Source: Sphingobacteriia bacterium (lineage in GTDB: Bacteria > Bacteroidota > Bacteroidia > Chitinophagales > Chitinophagaceae). Taken from it: a stretch of 64,000 bases of DNA. How positions within the stretch are numbered: the stretch's first letter is position 1; every line of letters begins with the position of its first letter. The position numbers and the translations under genes were made by a program. Under the pieces are notes generated by a model, which was not told where the DNA came from, did not search any database, and was given only the letters and a program-made list of their open reading frames with translations. Of this stretch, positions 52,334 through 61,581 are shown piece after piece. Location of the stretch: positions 372,001-436,000 of the forward strand of contig JAFKLS010000017.1 of assembly GCA_017304675.1 (NCBI GenBank). Reading direction: 5' to 3'.

Positions 52334-53707
52334 TTACATTACAATCTCCATTACTTTATTTCCCATTCTGCTCTTTTCAGCCATAAAGCCCATGATATGG
52401 CTTTCGATAGATTGGTCGATGGTTGATGTAAGTAACGAAGCATCGTTTTTAGAAACGGCTTCAATCCAGTTTTCTACAAGTCTCCAATCGCCTCCTCCAT
52501 GTGTATCTGTTGTTTCTTTCCATTCTTCACTCTTCCCTGTTCTGAAATCTGTAATGGTAAAAGAGGTCATATCACCCACTATATGCCCCATACTGCCCAT
52601 CACCCTCGTTCTTCTTCCTTCATAAGGGGTAAACGCTTCCATACTAAAACTGGCTGTAACATTATCGGCAAACTGAATATTGGTAATGTAATGATCCGGC
52701 TGATCGTTATCCATTCTGTACACACATTTGCCATAGTTGGTATTCTTTAAATAATTCATAATGGCTTCTCCCTGCTGGTCTTTATTTTCAGGCAGATCGA
52801 AATGATGCAGCCATGTTCGGTTTCTATAATAAATTCTTAATGCAGAGTAAGGGCAAGTTGCTTCAACGGCACAACCATTGGTACACCTATCTGTACTGCC
52901 CTGTGGCGCATTTTGTTGTTTAAACCATTTTAAATCTCCAAATGCCTGAATACGTTCACATTTTTTCCCAACCATCCATCGTAAAATATCTAAATCATGA
53001 CAGGATTTTGCAAGAATAATGGGTGTTGTTTCTTTACTGTTATGCCAGTTACCCCTAACATAGGAATGGCTCATGTGTACATTCATAATAGGTTCCATGT
53101 GTTGAATGCTTACCACTTCTCCTATTGAACCGTTGTTCATTAATTCTTTCAGCTTTACAAAATAAGGTGCGTAGCGCAAAACATGGCAAACGCCAACTAC
53201 TTTACCCGAACTTTTTGCAAGGTTTAAAATATCCCTGCACTCTTTTTCGCTTGGAGAAATTGGTTTTTCCAACAACACATGATATCCCATCTTTAATGCA
53301 GCCATACAGGGGCCGTAATGCAAATTATCCGGTGTTGTAATAATGATGGCATCTGCAAATTTTGGCACTTTAAAAACATCTTCCCATGTTTTAACCCTGT
53401 TCTTATCTTCTATTTTATGTTTTGTTGCATAGCGTTCATTCCTGACAGGGATTGGTTCTGCAACGCCAACGATATCTAACTTTTCAGGATATTTCAGTGC
53501 ATAATTGCCGTATACATTACCCCTGTTGCCGGCACCAAGGGTAATAGCAGTTAGGGCCTTATCCATGTGCTGCAATCTCTTATTATCGGGCAGTACAATG
53601 GGTATTCCATACTCATCATTTGCAAAAGAAACAGAAGGCAATACAGCAGTACCTGCAGATAGCCCGATGGCTTTTAGAACATCGCGGCGGGAAAAAGTTT
53701 TGGGCAT
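52334..53707 (-). CDS. Gfo/Idh/MocA-family oxidoreductase, Tat-exported
   Basis: 457 aa. Twin-arginine signal SRRDVLKAIGLSAG, followed by an NAD(P)-binding Rossmann fold and the catalytic EKP motif (HVLLEKPISPSEKEC). The C-terminal domain has YSALRIYYR and SHDLDILRW-like features (KSCHDLDILRWMVG). Probably a periplasmic sugar or cyclitol dehydrogenase. First gene of a four-gene leftward run with short gaps (34, 36, 45 nt). Confidence 0.9.
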   Translation of the reverse strand: MPKTFSRRDVLKAIGLSAGTAVLPSVSFANDEYGIPIVLPDNKRLQHMDKALTAITLGAGNRGNVYGNYALKYPEKLDIVGVAEPIPVRNERYATKHKIEDKNRVKTWEDVFKVPKFADAIIITTPDNLHYGPCMAALKMGYHVLLEKPISPSEKECRDILNLAKSSGKVVGVCHVLRYAPYFVKLKELMNNGSIGEVVSIQHMEPIMNVHMSHSYVRGNWHNSKETTPIILAKSCHDLDILRWMVGKKCERIQAFGDLKWFKQQNAPQGSTDRCTNGCAVEATCPYSALRIYYRNRTWLHHFDLPENKDQQGEAIMNYLKNTNYGKCVYRMDNDQPDHYITNIQFADNVTASFSMEAFTPYEGRRTRVMGSMGHIVGDMTSFTITDFRTGKSEEWKETTDTHGGGDWRLVENWIEAVSKNDASLLTSTIDQSIESHIMGFMAEKSRMGNKVMEIVM

Positions 53708-53809
53708 GGCAAAGATTTTTTATAAGTAGCGTGTTTTAAAGTTAGTTGAAATAAATTGATACGTGCTCATTCAAAATTGATTATTTTGTTACCGATAGAA
53801 TATCAGCTT

Positions 53810-54931
53810 ATGCATTCTACACCTTCGCAACGCTTTACCGCTTTAGATGTTTTCAGGGGTATTACAATCTGTTTTATGATCATTGTAAATACTTCAGGCA
53901 ATTACGAAACCACCTGGTCTCCTCTGTTACATGCCAAGTGGAACGGTTTTACACCCACAGACCTGGTATTTCCCTCTTTTCTGTTTGCCGTGGGCAATGC
54001 CATGAGTTTTGTAATGAAAAAATGGAGTAGCTTATCTCAACAACAAGTACTCTTTAAAATACTCAAAAGAACCGCTATTATTTTTTTGCTGGGTTATTTA
54101 ATGTACTGGTTCCCTTTTTTTAAAATGGATGAAGCAGGCAGAATAATACCTTTCCCTATTTCTGAAACCCGCATACTTGGTGTATTACAACGTATTGCCC
54201 TTTGTTATGGTATTGCCTCTTTGTTAATTTATTTTTTGAAAGAAAAAATAGCTTTGCTCGTAACTTGTATGGCACTGCTGGCTTATTGGGTTTTATTGTT
54301 TGCTTTTGGCGATAGTGGAAATGAATTAAGCTTAACCGGCAATGCAGTGCTCAGGCTGGATACATGGCTAATGGGCGAAAAGCATTTGTATCATGGTGAA
54401 GGTATTGGCTTTGACCCTGAAGGATGGTTAAGTACTTTACCGGCTGTTGCCAACGTTGTGGCCGGATTTGTTGTTGGCAATTATGTTCAGCAAAAAGGCA
54501 AAACATTTGAAGGTTTAACTAAAATAATGTTCATTGGTTTTGCATTATTGGTTATTAGTTATTTCTGGAACCTTGTTTTCCCCGTTAATAAAAAGTTATG
54601 GACCAGCTCTTTTGTTACCCTTACCATTGGGCTAGATTGCATAATGATCAGTGCCGTTATATATTGGATAGAATTCAACAATCGAAAAAGTCTTTTTTTT
54701 GAAGTTTTTGGCAAAAACCCATTGATAATTTACCTGTTATCAGAATTGCTGGCCATTGTTTTTGAGATAATCCATGTTGGGCAGGAGAGCCTACACGAAT
54801 GGCTTTTTACCCATGTATTTAGCCTGGCAGGCAATTATCTGGGTTCTTTTTTATATGCTGTTGCCTATATGCTCATGTGCTGGTGTGCTGGTTATTGGAT
54901 GAACAAAAAGAAAATATATGTAAAGGTATAG
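53810..54931 (+). CDS. Heparan N-acetyltransferase-like membrane acyltransferase
   Basis: 373 aa from ATG 53810 (MHSTPSQRFTALDVFRG). About ten transmembrane helices; FRGITICFMIIVN and FTPTDLVFPSFLFAVGNAMSF are typical of the HGSNAT/NagX (DUF5009) group. Members are thought to move acetyl groups onto amino sugars such as glucosamine across the membrane. The Gfo/Idh gene is divergent. Confidence 0.87.
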   Translation: MHSTPSQRFTALDVFRGITICFMIIVNTSGNYETTWSPLLHAKWNGFTPTDLVFPSFLFAVGNAMSFVMKKWSSLSQQQVLFKILKRTAIIFLLGYLMYWFPFFKMDEAGRIIPFPISETRILGVLQRIALCYGIASLLIYFLKEKIALLVTCMALLAYWVLLFAFGDSGNELSLTGNAVLRLDTWLMGEKHLYHGEGIGFDPEGWLSTLPAVANVVAGFVVGNYVQQKGKTFEGLTKIMFIGFALLVISYFWNLVFPVNKKLWTSSFVTLTIGLDCIMISAVIYWIEFNNRKSLFFEVFGKNPLIIYLLSELLAIVFEIIHVGQESLHEWLFTHVFSLAGNYLGSFLYAVAYMLMCWCAGYWMNKKKIYVKV

Positions 54932-55020
54932 TTGCTCAAGGCGTTACAGTACAAGGGAGTGACACAACCCAAGCTCAATTGATGTACAAAAGCAGGTAAC
55001 AAAATGGTTACTTCATTTAA

Positions 55021-55051
55021 TTGGCCGAGCCGCTGAATTGACGTACATTTG
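55021..55051 (+). promoter_or_regulatory. Bacteroidota-type promoter of typA
   Basis: TTG at 55021-55023, 20-nt spacer, TAcaTTTG at 55044-55051, predicted start near 55057, 12 nt before the ATG. Confidence 0.75.
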
Positions 55052-55068
55052 CGGCTTCAAAAATTTTC

Positions 55069-56877
55069 ATGGAAATAAGGAATATTGCAATTATTGCCCA
55101 CGTAGACCACGGTAAAACAACTTTGGTTGATAAGATTTTACATGCCACTAAAGTGTTTCGTGATAACCAGGAAACGGGCGAATTGATCATGGACAGCAAC
55201 GACTTGGAAAGAGAACGTGGTATTACCATTTTCTCTAAAAATGCGGCTGTAGTTTATAACGGTATTAAAATCAATGTTATCGATACTCCGGGCCACTCTG
55301 ATTTTGGTGGTGAAGTAGAACGTGTATTGAAAATGGCCGATGGTGTTATTTTGTTGGTTGACGCCTTTGAAGGACCAATGCCGCAAACTCGTTTTGTATT
55401 ACAAAAAGCATTGCAACTTAATTTACATCCTTTAGTGGTGATTAATAAAGTAGATAAACCAAACTGCAGGCCGGACGAAGTTCATGATGCGGTTTTTGAA
55501 CTATTCTTCAATTTAGATGCAACAGAAGAACAACTTAATTTTCCTACTTTCTATGGTAGTGGTAAAAACGGTTGGTTTAACGATAAGAACGAACCTTGCG
55601 ATGATATCACTCCATTATTAAATGGAATCATTAAACATGTTCCCCCTCCAAAAGTGAGTGAAGGTTCTTTACAATTACAAATTACCTCTTTAGATTACTC
55701 TTCTTTCTTAGGCAGAATTGCCATTGGTAAAGTAACTCGTGGCAGCATTAAAGAAGGTCAACCTATTGCATTAATGCAAGCTGATGGAACCATCAAGAAA
55801 AGTAAAGTAAAAGAATTGTATGTGTTTGAAGGAATGGGCAAACGCAGAGTAACAGAAGTGGTTTGTGGTGATTTATGTGCTGTTGTTGGTTTAGAAGATT
55901 TTGGAATTGGTGATACCATTGCTGATGGCGAAAATCCGGAAGCATTACCGGTTATCAGTGTTGATGAACCAACTATGAGCATGACTTTCAGCATTAACAA
56001 TTCTCCTTTCTTCGGTAAAGATGGAAAGTTTGTTACATCTCGTCACTTGCGTGATCGATTGATGAAAGAAACAGAAAAGAACTTGGCTTTACGTGTAGAA
56101 GATACCGATAGTGCTGATAGCTTTTTAGTATATGGTCGTGGTATTTTGCACTTGGGCGTTTTGGTAGAAACCATGCGCAGAGAAGGTTACGAGCTTACTG
56201 TAGGTAACCCACAGGTATTGGTAAAAGAAATTAACGGCAAACGTCATGAGCCTTATGAAATACTGGTAGTTGATGTGCCCAGCGAATTCAGTGGTAAGGT
56301 AATTGACCTTGTTACACAACGTAAAGGCGAAATGTTGGTGATGGAAAGCAAAGGCGAAATGCAACATTTGGAGTTTGATATTCCCTCACGTGGATTAATT
56401 GGCTTACGTTCTCAAATGCTTACAGGCACTGCCGGAGAAGCTGTAATGGCACACCGTTTTTCAGAATACAAACCTTGGAAAGGAGTGATTCCGGGAAGAA
56501 ACAATGGTGTATTGATTGCGAAATTTGGCGGTACAACAACTGCATACTCAATTGATAAATTACAAGACAGAGGCACTTTCTTTATCGATCCGAGAGAAGA
56601 AGTGTATGCCGGTCAGATTATTGCAGAACATATTAAACCGGGTGACCTGAATGTAAATGCAGTGGAAGAAAAGAAATTAACCAACCACCGTGCCAGCGGA
56701 AGTGATGAGGGTGTTCGTATTGTTCCAAAAACACAGTTCACTTTAGAAGAGTGTATGGAATACATTCAGCAAGACGAGTGCATTGAAGTAACACCTAAAA
56801 ACATCAGAATGCGTAAAACCATTTTAGATGAGAACGAAAGAACAAAACAACAAAAACGCATGAGTGCGGAAGTATAA
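55069..56877 (+). CDS. typA: Translational GTPase TypA/BipA
   Basis: 602 aa, full length. G motifs AHVDHGKTTLVD, DTPGHSDFGGEV and NKVDKPNC; EF-G-like domains II, III and V; and the BipA-specific C-terminal domain (GVIPGRNNGVLIAK, RIVPKTQFTLEECMEYI). Ribosome-binding GTPase involved in stress adaptation and 50S maturation. Good Bacteroidota promoter and a terminator frame it as a single gene. Confidence 0.97.
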   Translation: MEIRNIAIIAHVDHGKTTLVDKILHATKVFRDNQETGELIMDSNDLERERGITIFSKNAAVVYNGIKINVIDTPGHSDFGGEVERVLKMADGVILLVDAFEGPMPQTRFVLQKALQLNLHPLVVINKVDKPNCRPDEVHDAVFELFFNLDATEEQLNFPTFYGSGKNGWFNDKNEPCDDITPLLNGIIKHVPPPKVSEGSLQLQITSLDYSSFLGRIAIGKVTRGSIKEGQPIALMQADGTIKKSKVKELYVFEGMGKRRVTEVVCGDLCAVVGLEDFGIGDTIADGENPEALPVISVDEPTMSMTFSINNSPFFGKDGKFVTSRHLRDRLMKETEKNLALRVEDTDSADSFLVYGRGILHLGVLVETMRREGYELTVGNPQVLVKEINGKRHEPYEILVVDVPSEFSGKVIDLVTQRKGEMLVMESKGEMQHLEFDIPSRGLIGLRSQMLTGTAGEAVMAHRFSEYKPWKGVIPGRNNGVLIAKFGGTTTAYSIDKLQDRGTFFIDPREEVYAGQIIAEHIKPGDLNVNAVEEKKLTNHRASGSDEGVRIVPKTQFTLEECMEYIQQDECIEVTPKNIRMRKTILDENERTKQQKRMSAEV

Positions 56878-56901
56878 AAAGTTCGAATATTTTTATTCCA
56901 G

Positions 56902-56938
56902 CCCTGACAGTCTTGAAAGATCCGTCAGGGTTTTTTTT
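56902..56938 (+). terminator. Terminator of typA
   Basis: Seven-bp stem ccctgac/gtcaggg (56902-56908, 56924-56930) with a 15-nt loop, then eight Ts. Confidence 0.85.
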
Positions 56939-57761
56939 ATTCCATTTTCCCGAAAGGTTTTGTCATCAACATTGAAAAATTTTCATCTTGCGTATTATCA
57001 TAATAACGATCTAACCCATAATGGATTTCATTTCTATCCAAATGCAATAATGTTCCTAATGTTCTATCCCAAATAGAAAGTACCGCACCATAATTACTAT
57101 CGGTAAACGGTTGTTTCCAATGATGATGCACTTTATGCATAGCTGGCGTTACTAAAATATAACCCAAAATCTTATCAGCCCAAGTTGGTAAAACAATGTT
57201 GGCATGTGTAAATGCAGTAGATATAACCAATAATGTTTGAAAAATCATTACCGCATACATGGGTGCTCCGCTGGCAATGATGCCCATAAAGAAAAATAAT
57301 CCACGTAATAAACTTTCTATTGGGTGATGACGGAGTCCTGTTGTAACATCCACATTATTATCGGCATGATGCACCACATGAAACCTCCACAAAAACTTTA
57401 CTTTATGTTCTGTAATATGTACCAGCCATCCGCCAAAAAAATCCAATACCAGGAACGAAACGAAAATGGTAGCCCCCGTTTTTAAATTAAGCCATTGCAA
57501 CAATCCAAACCGGTTATTGCTGCACCAGTCACTTAATTTCACGATAAGTATAGCCAAAAATGTATGAATAATAAGATGGATAACTGTAAAACCAAAATTC
57601 ACTGCTGCATGTTGCGTTTTATTCTTTTTATAATGCATGGGTAAAAAAGGAATAGCCCCTTCTATAACCCAAAAAATTAACAGGCCTCCTACTAAAAAAA
57701 TCATCCGCTCCAGCGGCCTGTGTTCTAATGTTTGAAAATGATCTATAATATTTTGAAACAT
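56937..57761 (-). CDS. Sterol desaturase/fatty acid hydroxylase-family protein
   Basis: 274 aa from ATG 57761 (MFQNIIDHFQTLEHRPLERM); the frame upstream offers only a TTG inside the dnaN terminator. Four or more membrane helices and the histidine motifs of non-haem diiron membrane oxygenases: HITEHKVKFLWRFHVVHHAD and TPAMHKVHHHW. Hydroxylates or desaturates a lipid; in Bacteroidota the substrate is usually unknown. Confidence 0.87.
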   Translation of the reverse strand: MFQNIIDHFQTLEHRPLERMIFLVGGLLIFWVIEGAIPFLPMHYKKNKTQHAAVNFGFTVIHLIIHTFLAILIVKLSDWCSNNRFGLLQWLNLKTGATIFVSFLVLDFFGGWLVHITEHKVKFLWRFHVVHHADNNVDVTTGLRHHPIESLLRGLFFFMGIIASGAPMYAVMIFQTLLVISTAFTHANIVLPTWADKILGYILVTPAMHKVHHHWKQPFTDSNYGAVLSIWDRTLGTLLHLDRNEIHYGLDRYYDNTQDENFSMLMTKPFGKME

Positions 57762-57780
57762 GGCAATCGGTTGAATACTG

Positions 57781-57817
57781 AAAATAAAAAATCCTTCTGC
57801 AATTAGCAAAAGGATTT
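57781..57817 (-). terminator. Terminator of dnaN
   Basis: Twelve-pair stem with one mismatch (57789-57800 with 57806-57817), loop aatta, followed on the minus strand by a T-run. Confidence 0.8.
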
Positions 57818-57838
57818 CTGTTATTTAAGTTGTTATTA

Positions 57839-58954
57839 TTAGTTATTCAACATCAGCGGCATTACCAGCATTAACAGGTCTTCATGTTCTGCCTGCTCTG
57901 TGGGTTTAATAATACCTGCTTTGGTAGGCGTAGACAATTCTATTTTCACATCATCGGTATCGGCTGCGCTCAACATTTCTATCAGAAATTTTGCATTAAA
58001 AGCAATTTGCAAATCACTGCCATCGTATTGGCAGTTCATTCTTTCATTTCCTTCAAAGCTAAAATCAACATCCTGGGCAGCCATTTGTAATTCGCTACCG
58101 GTAATATTTAAAGCTACCTGGTTGGTGCTTTTGTTAGAGAATACGCTTACCCGGCGCAATGCATTTTGAAAATCGTGTTTGTTTACAATTAACTTGTATG
58201 GATTATCGGAAGGAATTACCACTTTATAATCCGGGAAACGGGCATCAATCAAACGGCAAATCATTTGAACATCGCCATGACTAACAAAAAGATGATTGTT
58301 ATTATAGCTGATACTTAATTCATCATCATTATCTGGCAACGCATTTTTTAACAGGTTCAATGGTTTTTTAGGCACGATGAAAGATTCTGTTTTCGCAGCT
58401 TTTGCATCGGTTCTTTTATAGCGTACCAGGCGGTGTGCATCTGTTGCAACGAATTGAACACTTTCTTTAGATAATTCAAAGAAAACGCCGGTCATCGCAG
58501 GGCGCAGGTCATCGTTACTTACAGCAAATAATGTTTTGTTAATAGCAGTTACCAAACCACTGCTGGTCATTGTAAAAGAAGTGGCATCGTCTGCAGAAGG
58601 CTCTTTCGGAAAATTATCGGGGTTTTCTCCCATTACTTTATACTTACCGTTATCGCTGGTAATTTCAACCGCGAAACTTTTATCGATATTAAATGTAAGG
58701 GGCTGGTCTGCAATATTTTTTAAAGAATCCATTAAGATCTTGGCAGGTATGCATACTTTGCCGTTAACCTTGCTTTCTATATCCATCTGCACACGCATTA
58801 CCGTTTCTAAATCTGTGGCAGTAACACTTAATTTTTTATCCTGGATCTCAAACAAAAAGTCTTCTAAAATCGGCAATACCGTATTGGCATTGATAACGCC
58901 GCTGATTTGCTGTAAATGCTTTAATAAAGACGAAGATGATACAATAAACTTCAT
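57839..58954 (-). CDS. dnaN: DNA polymerase III sliding clamp
   Basis: 371 aa from ATG 58954 (MKFIVSSSSLLKHLQQI). Three clamp domains, with NANTVLPILEDFLFEI, GVFFELSKESVQFVATDAHRLV, NVALNITGSELQMAAQ-like and the C-terminal LLMLVMPLMLNN typical of Bacteroidota clamps. The beta ring holds polymerase III on DNA. No dnaA nearby, as is usual in this phylum, so no origin is suggested. Confidence 0.96.
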   Translation of the reverse strand: MKFIVSSSSLLKHLQQISGVINANTVLPILEDFLFEIQDKKLSVTATDLETVMRVQMDIESKVNGKVCIPAKILMDSLKNIADQPLTFNIDKSFAVEITSDNGKYKVMGENPDNFPKEPSADDATSFTMTSSGLVTAINKTLFAVSNDDLRPAMTGVFFELSKESVQFVATDAHRLVRYKRTDAKAAKTESFIVPKKPLNLLKNALPDNDDELSISYNNNHLFVSHGDVQMICRLIDARFPDYKVVIPSDNPYKLIVNKHDFQNALRRVSVFSNKSTNQVALNITGSELQMAAQDVDFSFEGNERMNCQYDGSDLQIAFNAKFLIEMLSAADTDDVKIELSTPTKAGIIKPTEQAEHEDLLMLVMPLMLNN

Positions 58955-59087
58955 ATGCAATTGCTTTGTTGTACAACCTGCCCAACGGCAGTAAAGCAAA
59001 CCTACTGTAATTTGTTAATATTACATACACTAATTTATTGAATTACAACAATGTGGATGCTGTGTGAATTGAAGGCTTTCTGTAGAT

Positions 59088-59585
59088 TTGAAAAAAACAG
59101 AAACCTTGGCATTGCAACAAAAACTTACACCACAACAGGCTTTGCAAAAACTACGGCATTACTGCGCTTACCAGGAAAGGAGCCATGCAGAAGTAACAGA
59201 AAAATTATACAATTTTGGTTTAAGAAAAACAGATGTAGCTATACTTTTATCCCAACTGATAGAAGATGATTATGTAAATGAAGAGCGTTTTGCCACACAA
59301 TTTGCAGGTGGTAAATTCAGAATTAAACAATGGGGAAAAGTGAAAATTGAGTATGAGCTGAGGCAGAAAAAGGTCAGCCCCCGAAATATAAAAAAAGCAT
59401 TGGCCTCTATTGATGAAGAAATGTATACAAAAACATTGCATGAACTAACAATAAAGAAATGGAGGAGTTTAAAGAACGAACAATATTTGAACAGGATGGC
59501 CAAAACAACAAACTATATGTTACAAAAAGGGTTTGAAAGAAACGAAATTATTACAGCAATAAATTCTCTTCGAAATCAAGCATAA
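59088..59585 (+). CDS. recX: RecX-family regulator of RecA
   Basis: 165 aa with a TTG start (59088, KKTETLALQQKLTPQ); no suitable ATG is in frame. Three-helix repeats typical of RecX: LRHYCAYQERSHAEVTEKL, LIEDDYVNEERFATQFAGGKFRIKQWG and the C-terminal NYMLQKGFERNEIITAI. Binds RecA filaments and inhibits them. recA itself is not in the window. The predicted start is 133 nt beyond the dnaN start, divergent. Confidence 0.87.
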   Translation: MKKTETLALQQKLTPQQALQKLRHYCAYQERSHAEVTEKLYNFGLRKTDVAILLSQLIEDDYVNEERFATQFAGGKFRIKQWGKVKIEYELRQKKVSPRNIKKALASIDEEMYTKTLHELTIKKWRSLKNEQYLNRMAKTTNYMLQKGFERNEIITAINSLRNQA

Positions 59586-59623
59586 TCGTTTTGGGTTTTA
59601 ACTTTTTACCTTTGAAATAATTT

Positions 59624-60418
59624 ATGTCGCTTACATTTTCAATTATACAAACATCCCTCCATTGGGAAAACAAAGAAGCTAATTTGGAAATGCTGGAACA
59701 GAAAATACATTCTATTCCTAAAACCGAAATAGTAGTGTTGCCTGAAATGTTTAGTACAGGTTTTAGCATGAATGCTTCACTACTGGCAGAAACAATGGAA
59801 GGACCAACCGTTGCGTGGATGAAAAAGATAGCTTCTGAACAAAAGATAATTGTTACAGGCAGCTTAATTATAAAAGAAGGGCAACATTATCGTAATCGCC
59901 TTATTTGGATGTTGCCTAACGGACAATTGGGTTTTTACGATAAAAGGCACTGCTTTTCCTATGCAGGAGAAGACCAATTCTATACCCCCGGCCATAAAAG
60001 ATTAATCACCTCGGTAAAAGGATGGAAGATTCATGTGCAGATATGTTACGATTTGCGTTTCCCCGTATGGGCCAGGCAGCAGCCACAACCAGAAAAAGAA
60101 ACCGAATATGATGTGTTGTTATATGTTGCTAACTGGCCGGAAAGAAGGATTCATGCCTGGAAAAGTTTACTGGTGGCACGTGCCATAGAAAACCAATGTT
60201 ATGTTGTTGCCGCAAACCGAATAGGTAATGACGGCCATGGCGTTTACCATAGCGGCGACAGTATGGTTGTAAACCCATTAGGCGAAGTTTTATTTACCAA
60301 AGCTCACGAAGAAGTTATTCATACACAGGTTTTGGAGAAAAGGGTTTTGGAAGAAGTAAGAAACAGGTTTGCTTTTTGGAAAGATGCAGACGGCTTCAGG
60401 ATATTGAATGAGGAATAA
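59624..60418 (+). CDS. Nitrilase-family omega-amidase (YafV-like)
   Basis: 264 aa. Catalytic Glu in VVLPEMFSTGF, Lys in FYDKRHCFSYAGE and Cys in VQICYDLRFPVWAR, the E-K-C triad. The overall pattern matches YafV/omega-amidase, which hydrolyses alpha-ketoglutaramate-type amides for metabolite repair. Cytoplasmic. A TAccTTTG element (59607-59614) lies just before the ATG but has no well-spaced -33 TTG. Confidence 0.9.
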   Translation: MSLTFSIIQTSLHWENKEANLEMLEQKIHSIPKTEIVVLPEMFSTGFSMNASLLAETMEGPTVAWMKKIASEQKIIVTGSLIIKEGQHYRNRLIWMLPNGQLGFYDKRHCFSYAGEDQFYTPGHKRLITSVKGWKIHVQICYDLRFPVWARQQPQPEKETEYDVLLYVANWPERRIHAWKSLLVARAIENQCYVVAANRIGNDGHGVYHSGDSMVVNPLGEVLFTKAHEEVIHTQVLEKRVLEEVRNRFAFWKDADGFRILNEE

Positions 60419-60503
60419 TTCCATTAAAGAGTGTAGATCTCTTATCAACTAAAATACATTGGCAACATAACTGTTCATTTCCTTAACGGCAGCAATAGAA
60501 AAT

Positions 60504-61556
60504 ATGAAAACTTATTCGGCTCATAAAATTTTTACAGGAACAGAGTGGTTACACGATCATTCCATCATTACAGAAAATGAATTGATAGTAGATGTGGTAC
60601 CCACGGAGAATATTGGCACAGCTTCTACACAACTATATTCAACACTCATCCCTTCTTTTATAGATATTCAGATATATGGTGCACACGAAAAATTATTGGC
60701 TGTTTATCCTGAAGCCGATTCACTGTTCAGGCTATATGAGTATTGCAAAGATGGCGGCGCTTTGCATTTTTGTCCAACAGTAGCCACTAACAGCAATGAA
60801 GTATTTTTTAAATGTATTGACGCTGTAAGAGATTATTGGAAACAGGGCGGTAAAGGCTGCCTGGGCTTACACATTGAGGGCCCCTGGATTAACGCTGCAA
60901 AAAGGGGAGCTCACATTGAATCGTTCATTTATAAACCTACTGTGTACGATGTGAAAACATTATTAGAATATGGCAAAGGCGTTATTAAAATAATAACACT
61001 CGCCCCGGAAGTGTGTACTGAAGAGGTGATTGGTTTAATTCAGTCTCATGGTATTATTATTTCTGCCGGCCATAGTAATGCCACTTATACAGAAGCAACA
61101 ACCGCTTTTAATAAGGGTATTTATGCCGCCACGCATTTGTACAATGCCATGAGCCCTTTACAACACAGGGAACCGGGGCTTGTTGGCGCCATTTTTAATC
61201 ATTCAAAAGTAAGGGCCAGCATTATTCCAGACGGGTACCATGTAGATTATGCTGCCATTTGCATTGCAAAAAAAATAATGAAAGAAAGGTTGTTTGTAAT
61301 TACCGATGCTGTAACCGCCACAGCAAACGGACCCTACCCACACCAGTTGGTTGGAGACAAGTATGAAAGTAACGGAACATTGAGCGGCTCTGCTTTAAAC
61401 ATGAAAAAAGCAGTACAGAATTTAGTTACACACTGTGGTATAGGGTTAGAAGAAGCTTTTAGAATGTGCAGCCTCTACCCCGCACAGGTATTGAACATAA
61501 ACGGGCTTGGTAAAATAGAAAAGGGATATATGGCAAGTTTTATTGAGTGGAACTAA
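60504..61556 (+). CDS. nagA: N-acetylglucosamine-6-phosphate deacetylase
   Basis: 350 aa, somewhat shorter than the ~380 of the E. coli enzyme. Metal and substrate motifs are present: HIEGPWINAAKRGAH, ISAGHSNATYTEA, ATHLYNAMSPLQHREPG and the catalytic Asp in FVITDAVTA. Removes the acetyl group from GlcNAc-6-phosphate. No nagB in the window. The nearby membrane acyltransferase family also acts on amino sugars, but it is 6 kb away. Confidence 0.92.
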   Translation: MKTYSAHKIFTGTEWLHDHSIITENELIVDVVPTENIGTASTQLYSTLIPSFIDIQIYGAHEKLLAVYPEADSLFRLYEYCKDGGALHFCPTVATNSNEVFFKCIDAVRDYWKQGGKGCLGLHIEGPWINAAKRGAHIESFIYKPTVYDVKTLLEYGKGVIKIITLAPEVCTEEVIGLIQSHGIIISAGHSNATYTEATTAFNKGIYAATHLYNAMSPLQHREPGLVGAIFNHSKVRASIIPDGYHVDYAAICIAKKIMKERLFVITDAVTATANGPYPHQLVGDKYESNGTLSGSALNMKKAVQNLVTHCGIGLEEAFRMCSLYPAQVLNINGLGKIEKGYMASFIEWN

Positions 61557-61581
61557 TTCATTTCACTCAACATCAACAATG

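Noticed and set aside
57839..58954. Replication origin near dnaN
   Set aside because: No dnaA gene, no cluster of DnaA boxes, and dnaN is usually separate from the origin in Bacteroidota.
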